From NCBI RefSeq assembly GCF_012396125.1, contig NZ_JAAXOX010000002.1:372001-436000 (forward strand): a stretch of 64,000 nt of DNA, in the 5' to 3' direction. Below are positions 40,635 to 47,903 of the stretch, piece by piece (the first letter of the stretch is position 1; every line of letters begins with the position of its first letter). The notes below the pieces were generated by a model. That model saw only the letters and a list, made by a program, of their open reading frames with translations. It had not been told where the DNA came from and did not search any database. The position numbers were made by a program, and so were the translations under genes. Origin of the DNA: Cellulomonas denverensis. GTDB taxonomy: Bacteria > Actinomycetota > Actinomycetes > Actinomycetales > Cellulomonadaceae.

Positions 40635-41011
40635 CCGACATCCGACACCTCACCTTCCCGACCGCGGCCGGCGCTTCGCCCGAGGTCCCGATCGACTGGC
40701 GCCAGGAAGGCGCATGCCGCGGCGAGGACCCGTCCCTGTTCTTCGCCCCGGACGGCCCCGAGCACCCCGCCGAGCGCGCAGCCCGGATCCGGATCGCCCG
40801 GAGCATCTGCGCCGAGTGCCCGGTCGCCGCCCTGTGTGACCAGTACGCGACCGCCACCCGGCAGCGCTACGGCATCTGGGCCGGCCGCGACGAGGACGAC
40901 CGGCTGCGCGAGATCCGCCGGCAGCGTCGATGGGTGCGTCATGGAGGTGAGTCGCGACTCCGACCCGCCAGCAGCGCATCCGCGACCTGCGCCGGGGGCG
41001 CGCCCGCCTAA
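40631..41011 (+). CDS. Phage WhiB-family iron-sulphur regulator
   Basis: 126 residues with the four WhiB cysteines: GACRGEDPSLFF, ICAECPVAALCDQYA (C-x2-C-x5-C), then the turn YGIWAGRDEDDR and basic RRQRRW. Wbl proteins bind a 4Fe-4S cluster and the primary sigma factor. The phage TM4 homologue is known to interfere with host WhiB2 and division and to exclude superinfection. Function here is inferred from the family. The last about 20 residues (GGESRLRPASSASATC) look unlike WhiB and overlap another frame. Confidence 0.88.
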   Translation: MTDIRHLTFPTAAGASPEVPIDWRQEGACRGEDPSLFFAPDGPEHPAERAARIRIARSICAECPVAALCDQYATATRQRYGIWAGRDEDDRLREIRRQRRWVRHGGESRLRPASSASATCAGGAPA

Positions 41012-41220
41012 CCCGCGAGCTCGTCGCCCTCGACCCGACCCTCGCCGCCGAGCTGACCCGCGACGACCGCGACGCCGTCGAGGGCGTCGGTGAGCGGATC
41101 GCCCTCATCGCCCGCCGCATGGTCCATGCCGGGTCGACGCACGCGGAGGTGGCCGAAGCGCTCGACCTCCCCACCTCAGCCATCACCCCACTCATCGCGC
41201 CCCGCAGGAGAGCAGCATGA
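40951..41220 (+). pseudogene. HTH-like ORF lacking a usable start (possible frameshift)
   Basis: An open frame after a TGA at 40948 encodes ...TRQQRIRDLRRGRARLTREL, DRDAVEGVGERIALIARRM and HAEVAEALDLPTSAITPLIA, a small helix-turn-helix-like protein that ends in the usual 4-base overlap with ssb. It has no ATG, GTG or TTG before residue ATG 41119. Adding one base (or removing two) near 40955 would connect it to the ATG GAG GTG AGT at 40941. Either the gene is broken, uses CTG (40987), or is made by frameshifting from the WhiB gene. Confidence 0.5.
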
Positions 41221-41618
41221 CCACGATCACCGTCACCGGGAACCTCGGCGCCGACGCCGAGCTCAGGTACACGCCATCCGGCAGCCCGGTCCTGAACACC
41301 AGGCTCGGCACCACCAAGCGCAAGCGCCAGGGCAACGAGTGGATCGACGACGGCCCCACCGATTGGTACCAGCTCGCCATCTGGGGATCCATGGCCGAGG
41401 CGCTGGCCGAGGCGGGCGTGCTCAAGCGCGGCGTCCGGGTCACCGTCACCGGGGAGCTCACCCACCGGCCCTACGACACCCCATCCGGCGGCCGCACCAG
41501 CAACGACGTGCGCGTGCACACCATCGGGTGGCACGACCGACGCCAGCAGCAGACCGCGACGCAGGGCGAGGACCCGTGGGCCACCGCGCAGGAGCCGCCA
41601 GCGGAGGTGTCGGCGTGA
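41217..41618 (+). CDS. ssb: Phage single-stranded DNA-binding protein
   Basis: 133 residues with an OB fold: TITVTGNLGADAELRYTPSGSPVLNTRLGTTKRK, DWYQLAIWGSMAEALAEAGVLKRGVRVTVTGELTHRPYDT and VHTIGWHDRR. The tail is short and lacks the DDDIPF-like acidic tip of host SSB. Functions in phage replication and recombination; sits between WhiB and a nuclease gene. Confidence 0.9.
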   Translation: MTTITVTGNLGADAELRYTPSGSPVLNTRLGTTKRKRQGNEWIDDGPTDWYQLAIWGSMAEALAEAGVLKRGVRVTVTGELTHRPYDTPSGGRTSNDVRVHTIGWHDRRQQQTATQGEDPWATAQEPPAEVSA

Positions 41619-41977
41619 CCCGCAATCGAGCATCCGCCAGGTCGGCCGGGACCCGCTTCGAGCGGTCCATCGCCGACTACCTGGCCCACGTCTTCAACGA
41701 CGACCGCATCGATCGGCGCGTGAAGACCGGGGCCAAGGACCGGGGCGACATCACCGGCGTGCGGCACCGCGGCCGTCGGATCGTGCTGGAGCTCAAGGAC
41801 GTCTCCCGACTCGACCTGTCCGGATGGGTCAAGGAAGCCCACATCGAGGCCGGCAACGACGACGCGCTCGTGGGACTCGTGATCCACAAGCGTCGCGGCA
41901 CCCAGAACCCGGCCGAGCAGTACGTCACCTGCACCCTCGGGGACCTGGTCGCGCTCCTGACCGGGGAGCGGCCATGA
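41615..41977 (+). CDS. Holliday-junction-resolvase-like phage nuclease
   Basis: 120 residues, GTG start. RSAGTRFERSIADYLAHVF, then the PD-(D/E)XK core KDRGDITGVRHRGRRIVLELKDV (D...ExK, about 45-67) and a His/Lys-rich end. This short layout is typical of phage resolvase/VRR-like endonucleases that trim recombination intermediates. Overlaps ssb by 4 bases. Confidence 0.75.
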   Translation: MTRNRASARSAGTRFERSIADYLAHVFNDDRIDRRVKTGAKDRGDITGVRHRGRRIVLELKDVSRLDLSGWVKEAHIEAGNDDALVGLVIHKRRGTQNPAEQYVTCTLGDLVALLTGERP

Positions 41978-42147
41978 CCCGCGACCAGCAGGCCGTGCAG
42001 GCCATCGCCCGCGCCATCTCCGAGGGCGTTCTCGTGCGCTGCAGCGAGTGCGGGCAGATGGAGACCGCCACCCTCGACGGCCGGCGGCGACACGAGCAGC
42101 TCTACGACCACCGGCTGTCCGGCTACGACAAGAAGGAGGTGCGGTGA
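41974..42147 (+). CDS. Small CxxC phage protein
   Basis: 57 residues: AISEGVLVRCSECGQMETATLDGRRRHEQLYDH, a single CxxC with nearby His, possibly a half zinc finger. Coupled to the next gene by a one-base overlap. Confidence 0.55.
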   Translation: MTRDQQAVQAIARAISEGVLVRCSECGQMETATLDGRRRHEQLYDHRLSGYDKKEVR

Positions 42148-42530
42148 TGCCGAAGCGCATCCAGATGTCCCGTCAGCGCCCCTGGCGAGCCGACAACCCG
42201 GACGCGGTGATCGTCGCCCGGCCATCGCGGTGGGGCAACCCGTTCAAGGTCGGCGAGGAGTACGTCTGCACCGATGACGGCACCGGGATCGGCATCCTCG
42301 ACATCCCGCACCGCGCGGCAGCGGTAGGTGCGTTCCGCGGCTGGCTCGCCGGCGAGTTCTCCGTCCGTGAGTTCGCCGCAGCACGGGCTTGGATGCTCGC
42401 CCAGGTTCAGCTCTTGCACGGCCTCGACCTCGCCTGCTGGTGCCCGCTGGGGCTCAGCGAGGACGGCTACTACCAGTGCCACGCGGACGTGCTCCTGGAG
42501 CTGGCGAACCCACCAGAGGAGGACGTCTGA
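42147..42530 (+). CDS. DUF4326 domain protein
   Basis: 127 residues. AVIVARPSRWGNPFKVG and LACWCPLGLSEDGYYQCHADVLLELAN are the hallmarks of DUF4326, a small phage and bacterial family with conserved Trp, Cys and His residues, probably metal-binding, of unknown role. GAAGGAGGTGCGG upstream is an excellent ribosome site. Confidence 0.75.
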   Translation: MPKRIQMSRQRPWRADNPDAVIVARPSRWGNPFKVGEEYVCTDDGTGIGILDIPHRAAAVGAFRGWLAGEFSVREFAAARAWMLAQVQLLHGLDLACWCPLGLSEDGYYQCHADVLLELANPPEEDV

Positions 42531-43132
42531 TGGCCCGCGATTCGGGCCCTCGCATCCCCGGCGAGTTCGTCCCGCTCGACGTCAACTTCGCGCACGACCG
42601 CGCCTTGAGGGCGAGTGGACCGGCGGCCGAGCTGCTGTTCATCCGAGGTCTGGCGTACGTCAAGCGCATGCGCAGCTCCGGTCTAGTGCCGGACTACGAC
42701 CTGCCCGTCGTCGCCGTGGGCATCCCCAACCCGGCCAAGCACGCCTCGACCCTCGTCCGCAAGGGCCTGTGGGAGCAGGTCGACGGCGGGTGGCTGATCC
42801 GGTCCTGGTCGAAGTGGAACCCCAGATCAGAGGCCCAGGGCGCCCGGCAGCAGTCCCGCGGCGGGTCGCTGGGCAACCACAACCGGTGGCACACGAACGG
42901 CCGACGCTCGGACGACTGCGAGTTCTGCCCACCGATCGCTACCGAGTCGGTCACCGATCGGTCTACCGATCGGTCCCACCGATCGCTTCGCATCGCAGAG
43001 GTAGAGGAAGAGGTAGAGAAGAGAGAGCGATCCAACAGCATGCATTCATCGTCACCTTCCGTAGGGCGCGACGAGCCTGTGGATAACTCGGGCGAGGCGG
43101 CCTCCGAGCACACCGGTCAGGTCGGGCGATGA
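42530..43132 (+). CDS. Phage replication initiation protein (lambda O-like position)
   Basis: 200 residues. N-terminal winged-helix-like domain (VPLDVNFAHDRALRASGPAAELLFIRGLAYVKRM...KHASTLVRKGLWEQVDGGWLIRSWSKWNP), then a Ser/Arg/Glu-rich linker. This arrangement is common in actinophage replication initiators. The coding sequence for residues about 134-155 contains four ACCGATCG iterons followed by a purine-rich segment, as in lambda O, which carries the origin in its own gene. Confidence 0.65.
   Translation: MARDSGPRIPGEFVPLDVNFAHDRALRASGPAAELLFIRGLAYVKRMRSSGLVPDYDLPVVAVGIPNPAKHASTLVRKGLWEQVDGGWLIRSWSKWNPRSEAQGARQQSRGGSLGNHNRWHTNGRRSDDCEFCPPIATESVTDRSTDRSHRSLRIAEVEEEVEKRERSNSMHSSSPSVGRDEPVDNSGEAASEHTGQVGR
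42931..43040 (+). other. Candidate phage replication origin (iterons plus purine-rich tract)
   Basis: ACCGATCG occurs at 42931, 42953, 42965 and 42978, each a near-palindrome around CGATCG, followed by a purine-only-like tract CAGAGGTAGAGGAAGAGG (from 42994) and a stretch of lower GC content to about 43040. Confidence 0.5.
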
Positions 43133-43572
43133 TGCAGACGATCACCAGCACCCAGGCCCAGCACCTCGCACAGCTCGTCGCTTCGCTCCGACCCAGCTGG
43201 GACATCCCCGGCATCCGTGCCGCCATCTACGCCGCGAAGGACCGCGCCCCCGCCGACGACCTCGCCCTGGCCCTGATCCGCCTCACGCGCCGCGACGACC
43301 TGCGCACCCCCGCGATCCTCGCCGAGGACGGCCCGCACTGGCTCGCACCCGACCTGCAGCAGGTCCGCGACTCCCGCCGGCCCAAGTGCGAGCTCCACCT
43401 TGTCGACACCCGGGTCAGCGACGGCCTGTGCCCCATGTGCCTCGCCGATCGCAAGGGCGGGGACGGGTACGAGGGGCAGGGGTGGCAGCGCGACGACCCC
43501 GACCGCATCGAGACCAATGCCCGCGGCGCACGACGTGCACGCGCCGCCATCCGACACCAGGAGGAGAAGTGA
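43129..43572 (+). CDS. Phage protein downstream of replication initiator
   Basis: 147 residues. QTITSTQAQHLAQLVASLRPSWDIPGIRAAIYAAKDRAPADDLALALIRLTRR with a later CELH...CPMC zinc-like cluster (about 87-104). This resembles actinophage proteins next to replication initiators that may act as helicase loaders, but no ATPase motif is present. Starts 4 bases before the previous stop. Confidence 0.6.
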   Translation: MMQTITSTQAQHLAQLVASLRPSWDIPGIRAAIYAAKDRAPADDLALALIRLTRRDDLRTPAILAEDGPHWLAPDLQQVRDSRRPKCELHLVDTRVSDGLCPMCLADRKGGDGYEGQGWQRDDPDRIETNARGARRARAAIRHQEEK

Positions 43573-43874
43573 CCCTGCGTCTTGTCCCCGAACCGGACCC
43601 CGAGTCTCCGCTGGCTCTCGACCGGGCCAACGCCGAGTTCATGGAGCACTGGCAGGCGGCCCGAGTCGCCTACTCGGCGCTTCTGACGCAGGCCGGCAGC
43701 CTCGCACACCCGCTTCTGCTGGCAGACGGCCCGATCAGGCGAGCCCGCATTCATGCCGCGCAGTATCCAGCCGAGAAGACCGCCGCACATGCGCGCGACA
43801 TCGCCGCACACCTCTCGATGTGCGATGACATCTGGCGCCGGGCGAGCGAAGCGGCCGATCGGACCACCCCGTGA
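43569..43874 (+). CDS. Hypothetical phage protein
   Basis: 101 residues, GTG start, almost entirely helical (FMEHWQAARVAYSALLTQAGSL, KTAAHARDIAAHLSMCDDIW). Not recognised. Confidence 0.6.
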   Translation: MTLRLVPEPDPESPLALDRANAEFMEHWQAARVAYSALLTQAGSLAHPLLLADGPIRRARIHAAQYPAEKTAAHARDIAAHLSMCDDIWRRASEAADRTTP

Positions 43875-44077
43875 TCACCCCACCCTGCCCCCGCTGCGGC
43901 TGGACCCACGGACTCGGCACCAGCACCACCGTCGCCGGCCCCCGGTTCGCACTCGGACCACCCGCCTACCGCGCCCGCTACCCCGGCGCCCCATCCCGAC
44001 CCACACGACAGGCCGCCATGCAGGACATGTGCGACCGGCACGCCCAGCACGACGATACGAAGGAGAACGACCGATGA
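43871..44077 (+). CDS. Small phage protein with CxxC
   Basis: 68 residues, GTG start: TPPCPRCGWTHGLG suggests a zinc knuckle, followed by Pro/Arg-rich sequence and MQDMCDRHAQHD. Unknown role; 4-base overlaps. Confidence 0.55.
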   Translation: MITPPCPRCGWTHGLGTSTTVAGPRFALGPPAYRARYPGAPSRPTRQAAMQDMCDRHAQHDDTKENDR

Positions 44078-44313
44078 GCACCGAGATCACCGCCGAGCAC
44101 ATCGCCCGGCAGATCCACGGAAGCCTGCATGAGGACTACGAGGGCTTCACTATCGACGAGACCAGCGTGCGATCCCCGATGGTCGCTCCTGGGTGCATCC
44201 AGGTCACCGGCTATGTCGGTGACGACCCCGACGTAGAGCTCAGCTTCACGCTCAAGGTCGAGGCGCTGAACGTCATCGACTACAGCTCCGACAACAACCC
44301 GGAGATGGCGTGA
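44074..44313 (+). CDS. Hypothetical phage protein
   Basis: 79 residues with a good ribosome site (AAGGAG): ITAEHIARQIHGSLHEDYEGFTIDETSV then a beta-rich part CIQVTGYVGDDPDVELSFTLKVE. Not recognised. Confidence 0.6.
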   Translation: MSTEITAEHIARQIHGSLHEDYEGFTIDETSVRSPMVAPGCIQVTGYVGDDPDVELSFTLKVEALNVIDYSSDNNPEMA

Positions 44314-44987
44314 TGACCGCCACCGACCAGCCCACGCCCCGCGTCGGCGAGACCATCACGGTGCGCCGTCCGCACGTCGTGCACGGCCCGATCGGGGTCC
44401 CGGCAGACAAGGCTGACGCGGACTACCTGCGATCGGCCGTCCGGAACATCGAGCACCGAGACGACGCTGTTCGCGGGCTGTGGGGCTCGGGCGTCACGGC
44501 GATGGTCGTGCAGCTACTCGCGGACGCCGCGGACGCCATTGAGCGCCCGGACGGCCCGCACGCGGCCCCGGTGGACGGTGACGCCGTGGAGCGGGCCGCA
44601 CTGCTCTCGCGCATGGACCCGGAGTCCTGGCGGACCGAGGATGGCGACTGGCTCATCGATCCGGAGTCGGAGCAGTTCGTCCGGGACGCGGCGGCGATTC
44701 ACGCCCTCGCTGCCGCCCGTGCCGGGGAGGCGGTGGACCGGGAGGCGCTGGCGCGGTCCTGTGAGCAGGGGATGCGGGACGCAATGAACGCTCACGGCCC
44801 GTACTCCGGCCCGCGGCAGGGGCAGGCCATCGCGGACCACCTCCTGGACACAGTCCTGGCCGCCCGGGGTGACGCCGCGCCGACGGTGAGCGTCGAGCAG
44901 GTGCGCACGCTGGCATCCGAGAGCGGTCGTCCCGCCACAACGGTCCTGGACTGGCTCCGGACTGCCGGGGTTGAGGTGCAGGGATGA
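44310..44987 (+). CDS. Hypothetical phage protein
   Basis: 225 residues. The middle carries two helix-rich modules (DYLRSAVRNIEHRDDAVRGLWG, REALARSCEQGMRDAMNAHG) and the C-terminal part EQVRTLASESGRPATTVLDWLRTAGVEV resembles a small HTH. Such Ala-rich modular proteins are common in actinophage early regions; function unknown. Confidence 0.62.
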   Translation: MMTATDQPTPRVGETITVRRPHVVHGPIGVPADKADADYLRSAVRNIEHRDDAVRGLWGSGVTAMVVQLLADAADAIERPDGPHAAPVDGDAVERAALLSRMDPESWRTEDGDWLIDPESEQFVRDAAAIHALAAARAGEAVDREALARSCEQGMRDAMNAHGPYSGPRQGQAIADHLLDTVLAARGDAAPTVSVEQVRTLASESGRPATTVLDWLRTAGVEVQG

Positions 44988-45124
44988 GTGCCGCGCGGTG
45001 GGCGTGGGCGTGCGTCACGGCCCTCCCGTTCCGGCGGTGCCGCAACTGCGGACTCGTCATCCTGGCTGGCGCTATCGGCGGACGCGACCGCGCGGACCAG
45101 CACACGAAGGTGTGCGAGTCGTGA
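44984..45124 (+). CDS. Very small CxxC phage protein
   Basis: 46 residues: ALPFRRCRNCGLVILAGAIGGRDRADQHTKVCES. CxxC plus His/Cys at the end fits a single zinc finger (C-x2-C...H-x4-C). 4-base overlaps at both ends. Confidence 0.55.
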   Translation: MSAARWAWACVTALPFRRCRNCGLVILAGAIGGRDRADQHTKVCES

Positions 45125-45591
45125 GCGCCGAGACGCCGACCGCGACGGAGGTGCGTGACCGGGCCGCCCGGATGCTCTGGGACTTCGACCAGGGCGAAGT
45201 CCCACGCGAGCGACGCGACGCGATGTGGGCCGACATGGGAGGTTCGGAGCGCGACGATGAGCGCGTGGCCTACGAACTCCGGGCCGACATGCTTGCTGCG
45301 GCCGGGCTGCTGGTGACGTCCGAGCCGACCGTCGTTCGCATGCACTACGGCGACTCCGAAGCCCACGCCGCATGGTTCAACGAGGGGTTCGAGACCGCGG
45401 TGACGCAAGGCCTCGCGGACGACCCGGCTCTCGCTGCCGACTGGCTGGCCGAGCGCGAAGCACAGGTGGCGGCGAGGGCGCTGCGGGAGGCGGCGGACGC
45501 GATCGACGCGGGAGACCAGTTCGCGTGCGACTACTTCTCCGACATCGTTCGTGCCCGCGCCAACCGCATCGCCGCCGGGGGTGAGTCGTGA
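45121..45591 (+). CDS. Hypothetical phage protein
   Basis: 156 residues, GTG start. EVRDRAARMLWDFDQGEVPRERRD near the start and AREAQ...ALREAADAIDAGDQ near the end, a pattern of paralogous actinophage helical proteins. No domain recognised. Confidence 0.6.
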   Translation: MSAETPTATEVRDRAARMLWDFDQGEVPRERRDAMWADMGGSERDDERVAYELRADMLAAAGLLVTSEPTVVRMHYGDSEAHAAWFNEGFETAVTQGLADDPALAADWLAEREAQVAARALREAADAIDAGDQFACDYFSDIVRARANRIAAGGES

Positions 45592-45779
45592 GCGAGTTCA
45601 ACGGAGACCCCTGGGCAAGGGCCATCGACGCCGCTCGGCGGATCGAGAACATCCAGGCCTACTTCGGCCAGTGGTCGCGCCTCATGGTCCGCAACGAGCG
45701 ACTGCGTCAGGCCGAAGAGTGCCAACTCTGGCGAGCAGCAGACCGCGCGCTCAGGCAGGTCTACGGAGACCCGCGGTGA
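45588..45779 (+). CDS. Hypothetical phage protein
   Basis: 63 residues: EFNGDPWARAIDAARRIENIQAYFGQWSRLMVRNE, helical. Not recognised; 4-base overlaps. Confidence 0.55.
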   Translation: MSEFNGDPWARAIDAARRIENIQAYFGQWSRLMVRNERLRQAEECQLWRAADRALRQVYGDPR

Positions 45780-45970
45780 CCCTCACCCTGCCCGCGACTC
45801 CCGGGTGGTGGCTGGCCCTGCACGCCGCCACCCGGGACCTCGGGGTGCCGATGGACTGGGAAAGGCGCCGGGACGTCGTGACTGTGCAACTCGGGGACGT
45901 GGACGAGCTCGCGGTGCGGATCGCGGTCGAGACGCGCGGGATCACCCGGTACGAGGTGCGTGGTGGTTAG
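45776..45970 (+). CDS. Hypothetical phage protein
   Basis: 64 residues, GTG start: LPATPGWWLALHAATRDLGVPMDWERRRDVVTVQLGDVDELAVRI. Not recognised. Last gene before a 110-base gap. Confidence 0.55.
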   Translation: MTLTLPATPGWWLALHAATRDLGVPMDWERRRDVVTVQLGDVDELAVRIAVETRGITRYEVRGG

Positions 45971-45990
45971 GTCATTTGGGGGCGGAACTG

Positions 45991-45996
45991 TAGAAT
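45991..45996 (+). promoter_or_regulatory. Candidate internal early promoter (-10)
   Basis: TAGAAT at 45991-45996 stands in the largest gap of this half of the operon, with a weak TTAGGT (45967-45972) 18 bases before it. A leader of about 80 bases with short inverted repeats (GTACGGCGACGTAC) precedes the release-factor-like gene. Confidence 0.4.
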
Positions 45997-46080
45997 CTGG
46001 ACAACTCCGCGAGGGTGGTACGGCGACGTACTAGTCCCGCAACTTGTGCCCCGCCACACGAGTTCGAGGGATTGAACAAC

Positions 46081-46437
46081 ATGACTGACCGCGCGCCCAT
46101 CCTCACCGTCACGATCCGCGACTGCGAAGTCCAGACCTTCCGCGCCGGCGGCAAGGGTGGACAGCACCAGAACAAGACCGACTCCGGCGTACGGGTGATC
46201 CACCACCCTTCCGGCGCCCGCGGCGAATCCCGCGAGGAGAGGTCCCAGCGCCAGAACAAGCGCGCCGCCTTCGAGCGCATGGCCCACTCCCCCGCGTTCC
46301 GCTACTGGGTCGCTGTGCAGACCGGCCGCCGCAAGTCCGATGAGCAGCTCCTGGCCGAAATCGAGGCCGAGTTGAACGACCCCGCCGTGACGCGCACCGA
46401 AGTGCGTGGACCGAGCGGGTGGGAGGTCGTCGCGTGA
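46081..46437 (+). CDS. Release-factor-like GGQ domain protein (ArfB/RF-like)
   Basis: 118 residues forming one peptidyl-tRNA hydrolase domain: TFRAGGKGGQHQNKTDSGV (GGQ at residues 26-28) then VIHHPSGARGESREERSQRQNKRAAFERM. This is domain 3 of RF1/RF2, without the codon-recognition domains, as in the ribosome-rescue factor ArfB. It lacks ArfB's long basic tail, though the C terminus has several basic residues. Likely acts on stalled ribosomes or peptidyl-tRNA during infection (inference). Has its own putative promoter and a GAGGGA ribosome site. Confidence 0.85.
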   Translation: MTDRAPILTVTIRDCEVQTFRAGGKGGQHQNKTDSGVRVIHHPSGARGESREERSQRQNKRAAFERMAHSPAFRYWVAVQTGRRKSDEQLLAEIEAELNDPAVTRTEVRGPSGWEVVA

Positions 46438-47171
46438 TCGACAACGTCACCGCCCTCAACGCGCGCGACGACCTGCTCTGGATCGTCGCGCACTGGGATG
46501 ACCTCCGGGCCCGCCTGCGACCAGGGGGCGGCAACGCGCTCACCGGCATGCCGAGCGGATCTGACGACGGCCACGCGCCCATCGACGTCGGGATCTCCGA
46601 CCTGCTGATGTCCATCGAGGACAACGTGGCCCGGTTCTACGCGCACATCCTCATGGACGAGACCGACTGGGAGCCCACCACCTCCGCGATGCCCGGGCTG
46701 CTCAAGGAGGTGGCCCAGCGGTACGGGCACTTCACCGCGGACGAGGACCCGATGATGGCGCTCGGGTTCTGCGACGACGCGCACGAGTGGCGATGGAAGG
46801 CGGAGAAGGCGCTGGAGAAGCCCGCGCCGGCCACCTACGTCGGCCCGTGCCAGGGCGACAACTGCGGCGGGGAGCTCTACCTCCGGGAGGGCCGGACCGA
46901 GGGACGATGCCCCGAGTGCGGGCGCGAGTACACCCACGTCGAGCAGCGAGAGTTCCTTGATCGGGAGATGTCCGCTCGGCTGATGACGCTGGCCGAGTTG
47001 CCGCGGGCGCTGAACGTGCTCGGGGTGAAGGTGCCAGCGGGTACGGTGCGGAGGTGGGCTAGCGGGGAGCACCCGAAGTTGCGACCCGCCGTCCCGGGCG
47101 AGGAGCTGTACCGGCTGGCCGAAGCGAAGGCGCTGGCGGAAGCGGGCAAGCGAAGGAGGGTGGCGGCGTGA
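46434..47171 (+). CDS. Phage zinc-ribbon protein with C-terminal HTH-like part
   Basis: 245 residues, GTG start. The first 130 residues are helical (LLWIVAHWDDLRARLRPGGG), the centre has GPCQGDNCGGELYLREGRTEGRCPECGREY (two CxxxxC/CxxC pairs, a zinc ribbon), and the end has LAELPRALNVLGVKVPAGTVRRWASGEHPKLRPA, like a DNA-binding HTH. Possibly an early or late transcription regulator (inference). Confidence 0.65.
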   Translation: MIDNVTALNARDDLLWIVAHWDDLRARLRPGGGNALTGMPSGSDDGHAPIDVGISDLLMSIEDNVARFYAHILMDETDWEPTTSAMPGLLKEVAQRYGHFTADEDPMMALGFCDDAHEWRWKAEKALEKPAPATYVGPCQGDNCGGELYLREGRTEGRCPECGREYTHVEQREFLDREMSARLMTLAELPRALNVLGVKVPAGTVRRWASGEHPKLRPAVPGEELYRLAEAKALAEAGKRRRVAA

Positions 47172-47491
47172 GCGACCTAACCGAGTTCCTGCTGGCGCGG
47201 ATCGCGGAGGACGAGTACGAGGCCCACCAAGCACTCGGACTTCTCGGCATCGAGTCAGAGTGGCACACCGTGGGCGCTCTCCGCGGTCGAGGGCTGACCC
47301 GAGCCGACGCCGAACACGTGCACCGGTGGTCGTCGAGACGCGTCCTGGCCGAGTGCGGGGCGAAGCGGCGGATCGTTGCGACGATCACGGAGCACGAGCG
47401 GATTGGGTACGACTACGCCGGGCCGATTCTCGAACTGCTCGCCCTGCCCTACGCCGACCACCCGGACTACCGGGAGGAGTGGCGGGCGTGA
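47168..47491 (+). CDS. DUF6221 family protein
   Basis: 107 residues, GTG start. LTEFLLARIAEDEYEAHQ at the start and VLAECGAKRRIVATITEHE ... LLALPYADHPDYREEWR at the end match the conserved pattern of DUF6221, common in actinobacteria and their phages, function unknown. Confidence 0.8.
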   Translation: MSDLTEFLLARIAEDEYEAHQALGLLGIESEWHTVGALRGRGLTRADAEHVHRWSSRRVLAECGAKRRIVATITEHERIGYDYAGPILELLALPYADHPDYREEWRA

Positions 47492-47655
47492 CCGGCTGCG
47501 ATTGGTGTGACGAGATCGGCCCGGATGAGACCCCGTGGCTTGCTCAGCGGCACGAGGCGCATCGAGCGTTCCATGACTTCGGGCGTGCGATCGTCGATGC
47601 ACTCACCCCGGTGGTTCGATGGCTGGACCGCAAGCTCACGAGAGGAGCGGCTTGA
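47488..47655 (+). CDS. Small phage protein
   Basis: 55 residues, GTG start: CDWCDEIGPDETPWLAQRHEAHRAFHDFGRAIVDALTPVV. CxxC with several His, probably a zinc knuckle plus helix. Last gene of the early operon. Confidence 0.55.
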   Translation: MTGCDWCDEIGPDETPWLAQRHEAHRAFHDFGRAIVDALTPVVRWLDRKLTRGAA

Positions 47656-47709
47656 CAGGTCGCCGAATGAGCAGGACTATGTGATTGAGTGGACTACGTC
47701 CATGAGATG

Positions 47710-47738
47710 AGGCCCGGCACTCCACAGAGACCGGGCCT
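47710..47738 (+). terminator. Terminator of the early operon
   Basis: AGGCCCGG (47710-47717) and CCGGGCCT (47731-47738) form an 8-base stem followed by TCGTCGT. It separates the early genes from the packaging genes. No gene is recognised between 47739 and 47903. Confidence 0.6.
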
Positions 47739-47903
47739 TCGTCGTACCCGGGGTCGAGTGGCACTCCCCCGGCATGAACACCCCACCCGCTCACCTGGAC
47801 CCTCGGCACACGGCGGATGGATGCGGGGCGAGCCGAGAGCGGAGTGGGGGCAAGCGCGGCACACCCGCCGCACGCGCCCGACACCTGACCTCGGAGGCTG
47901 CAC

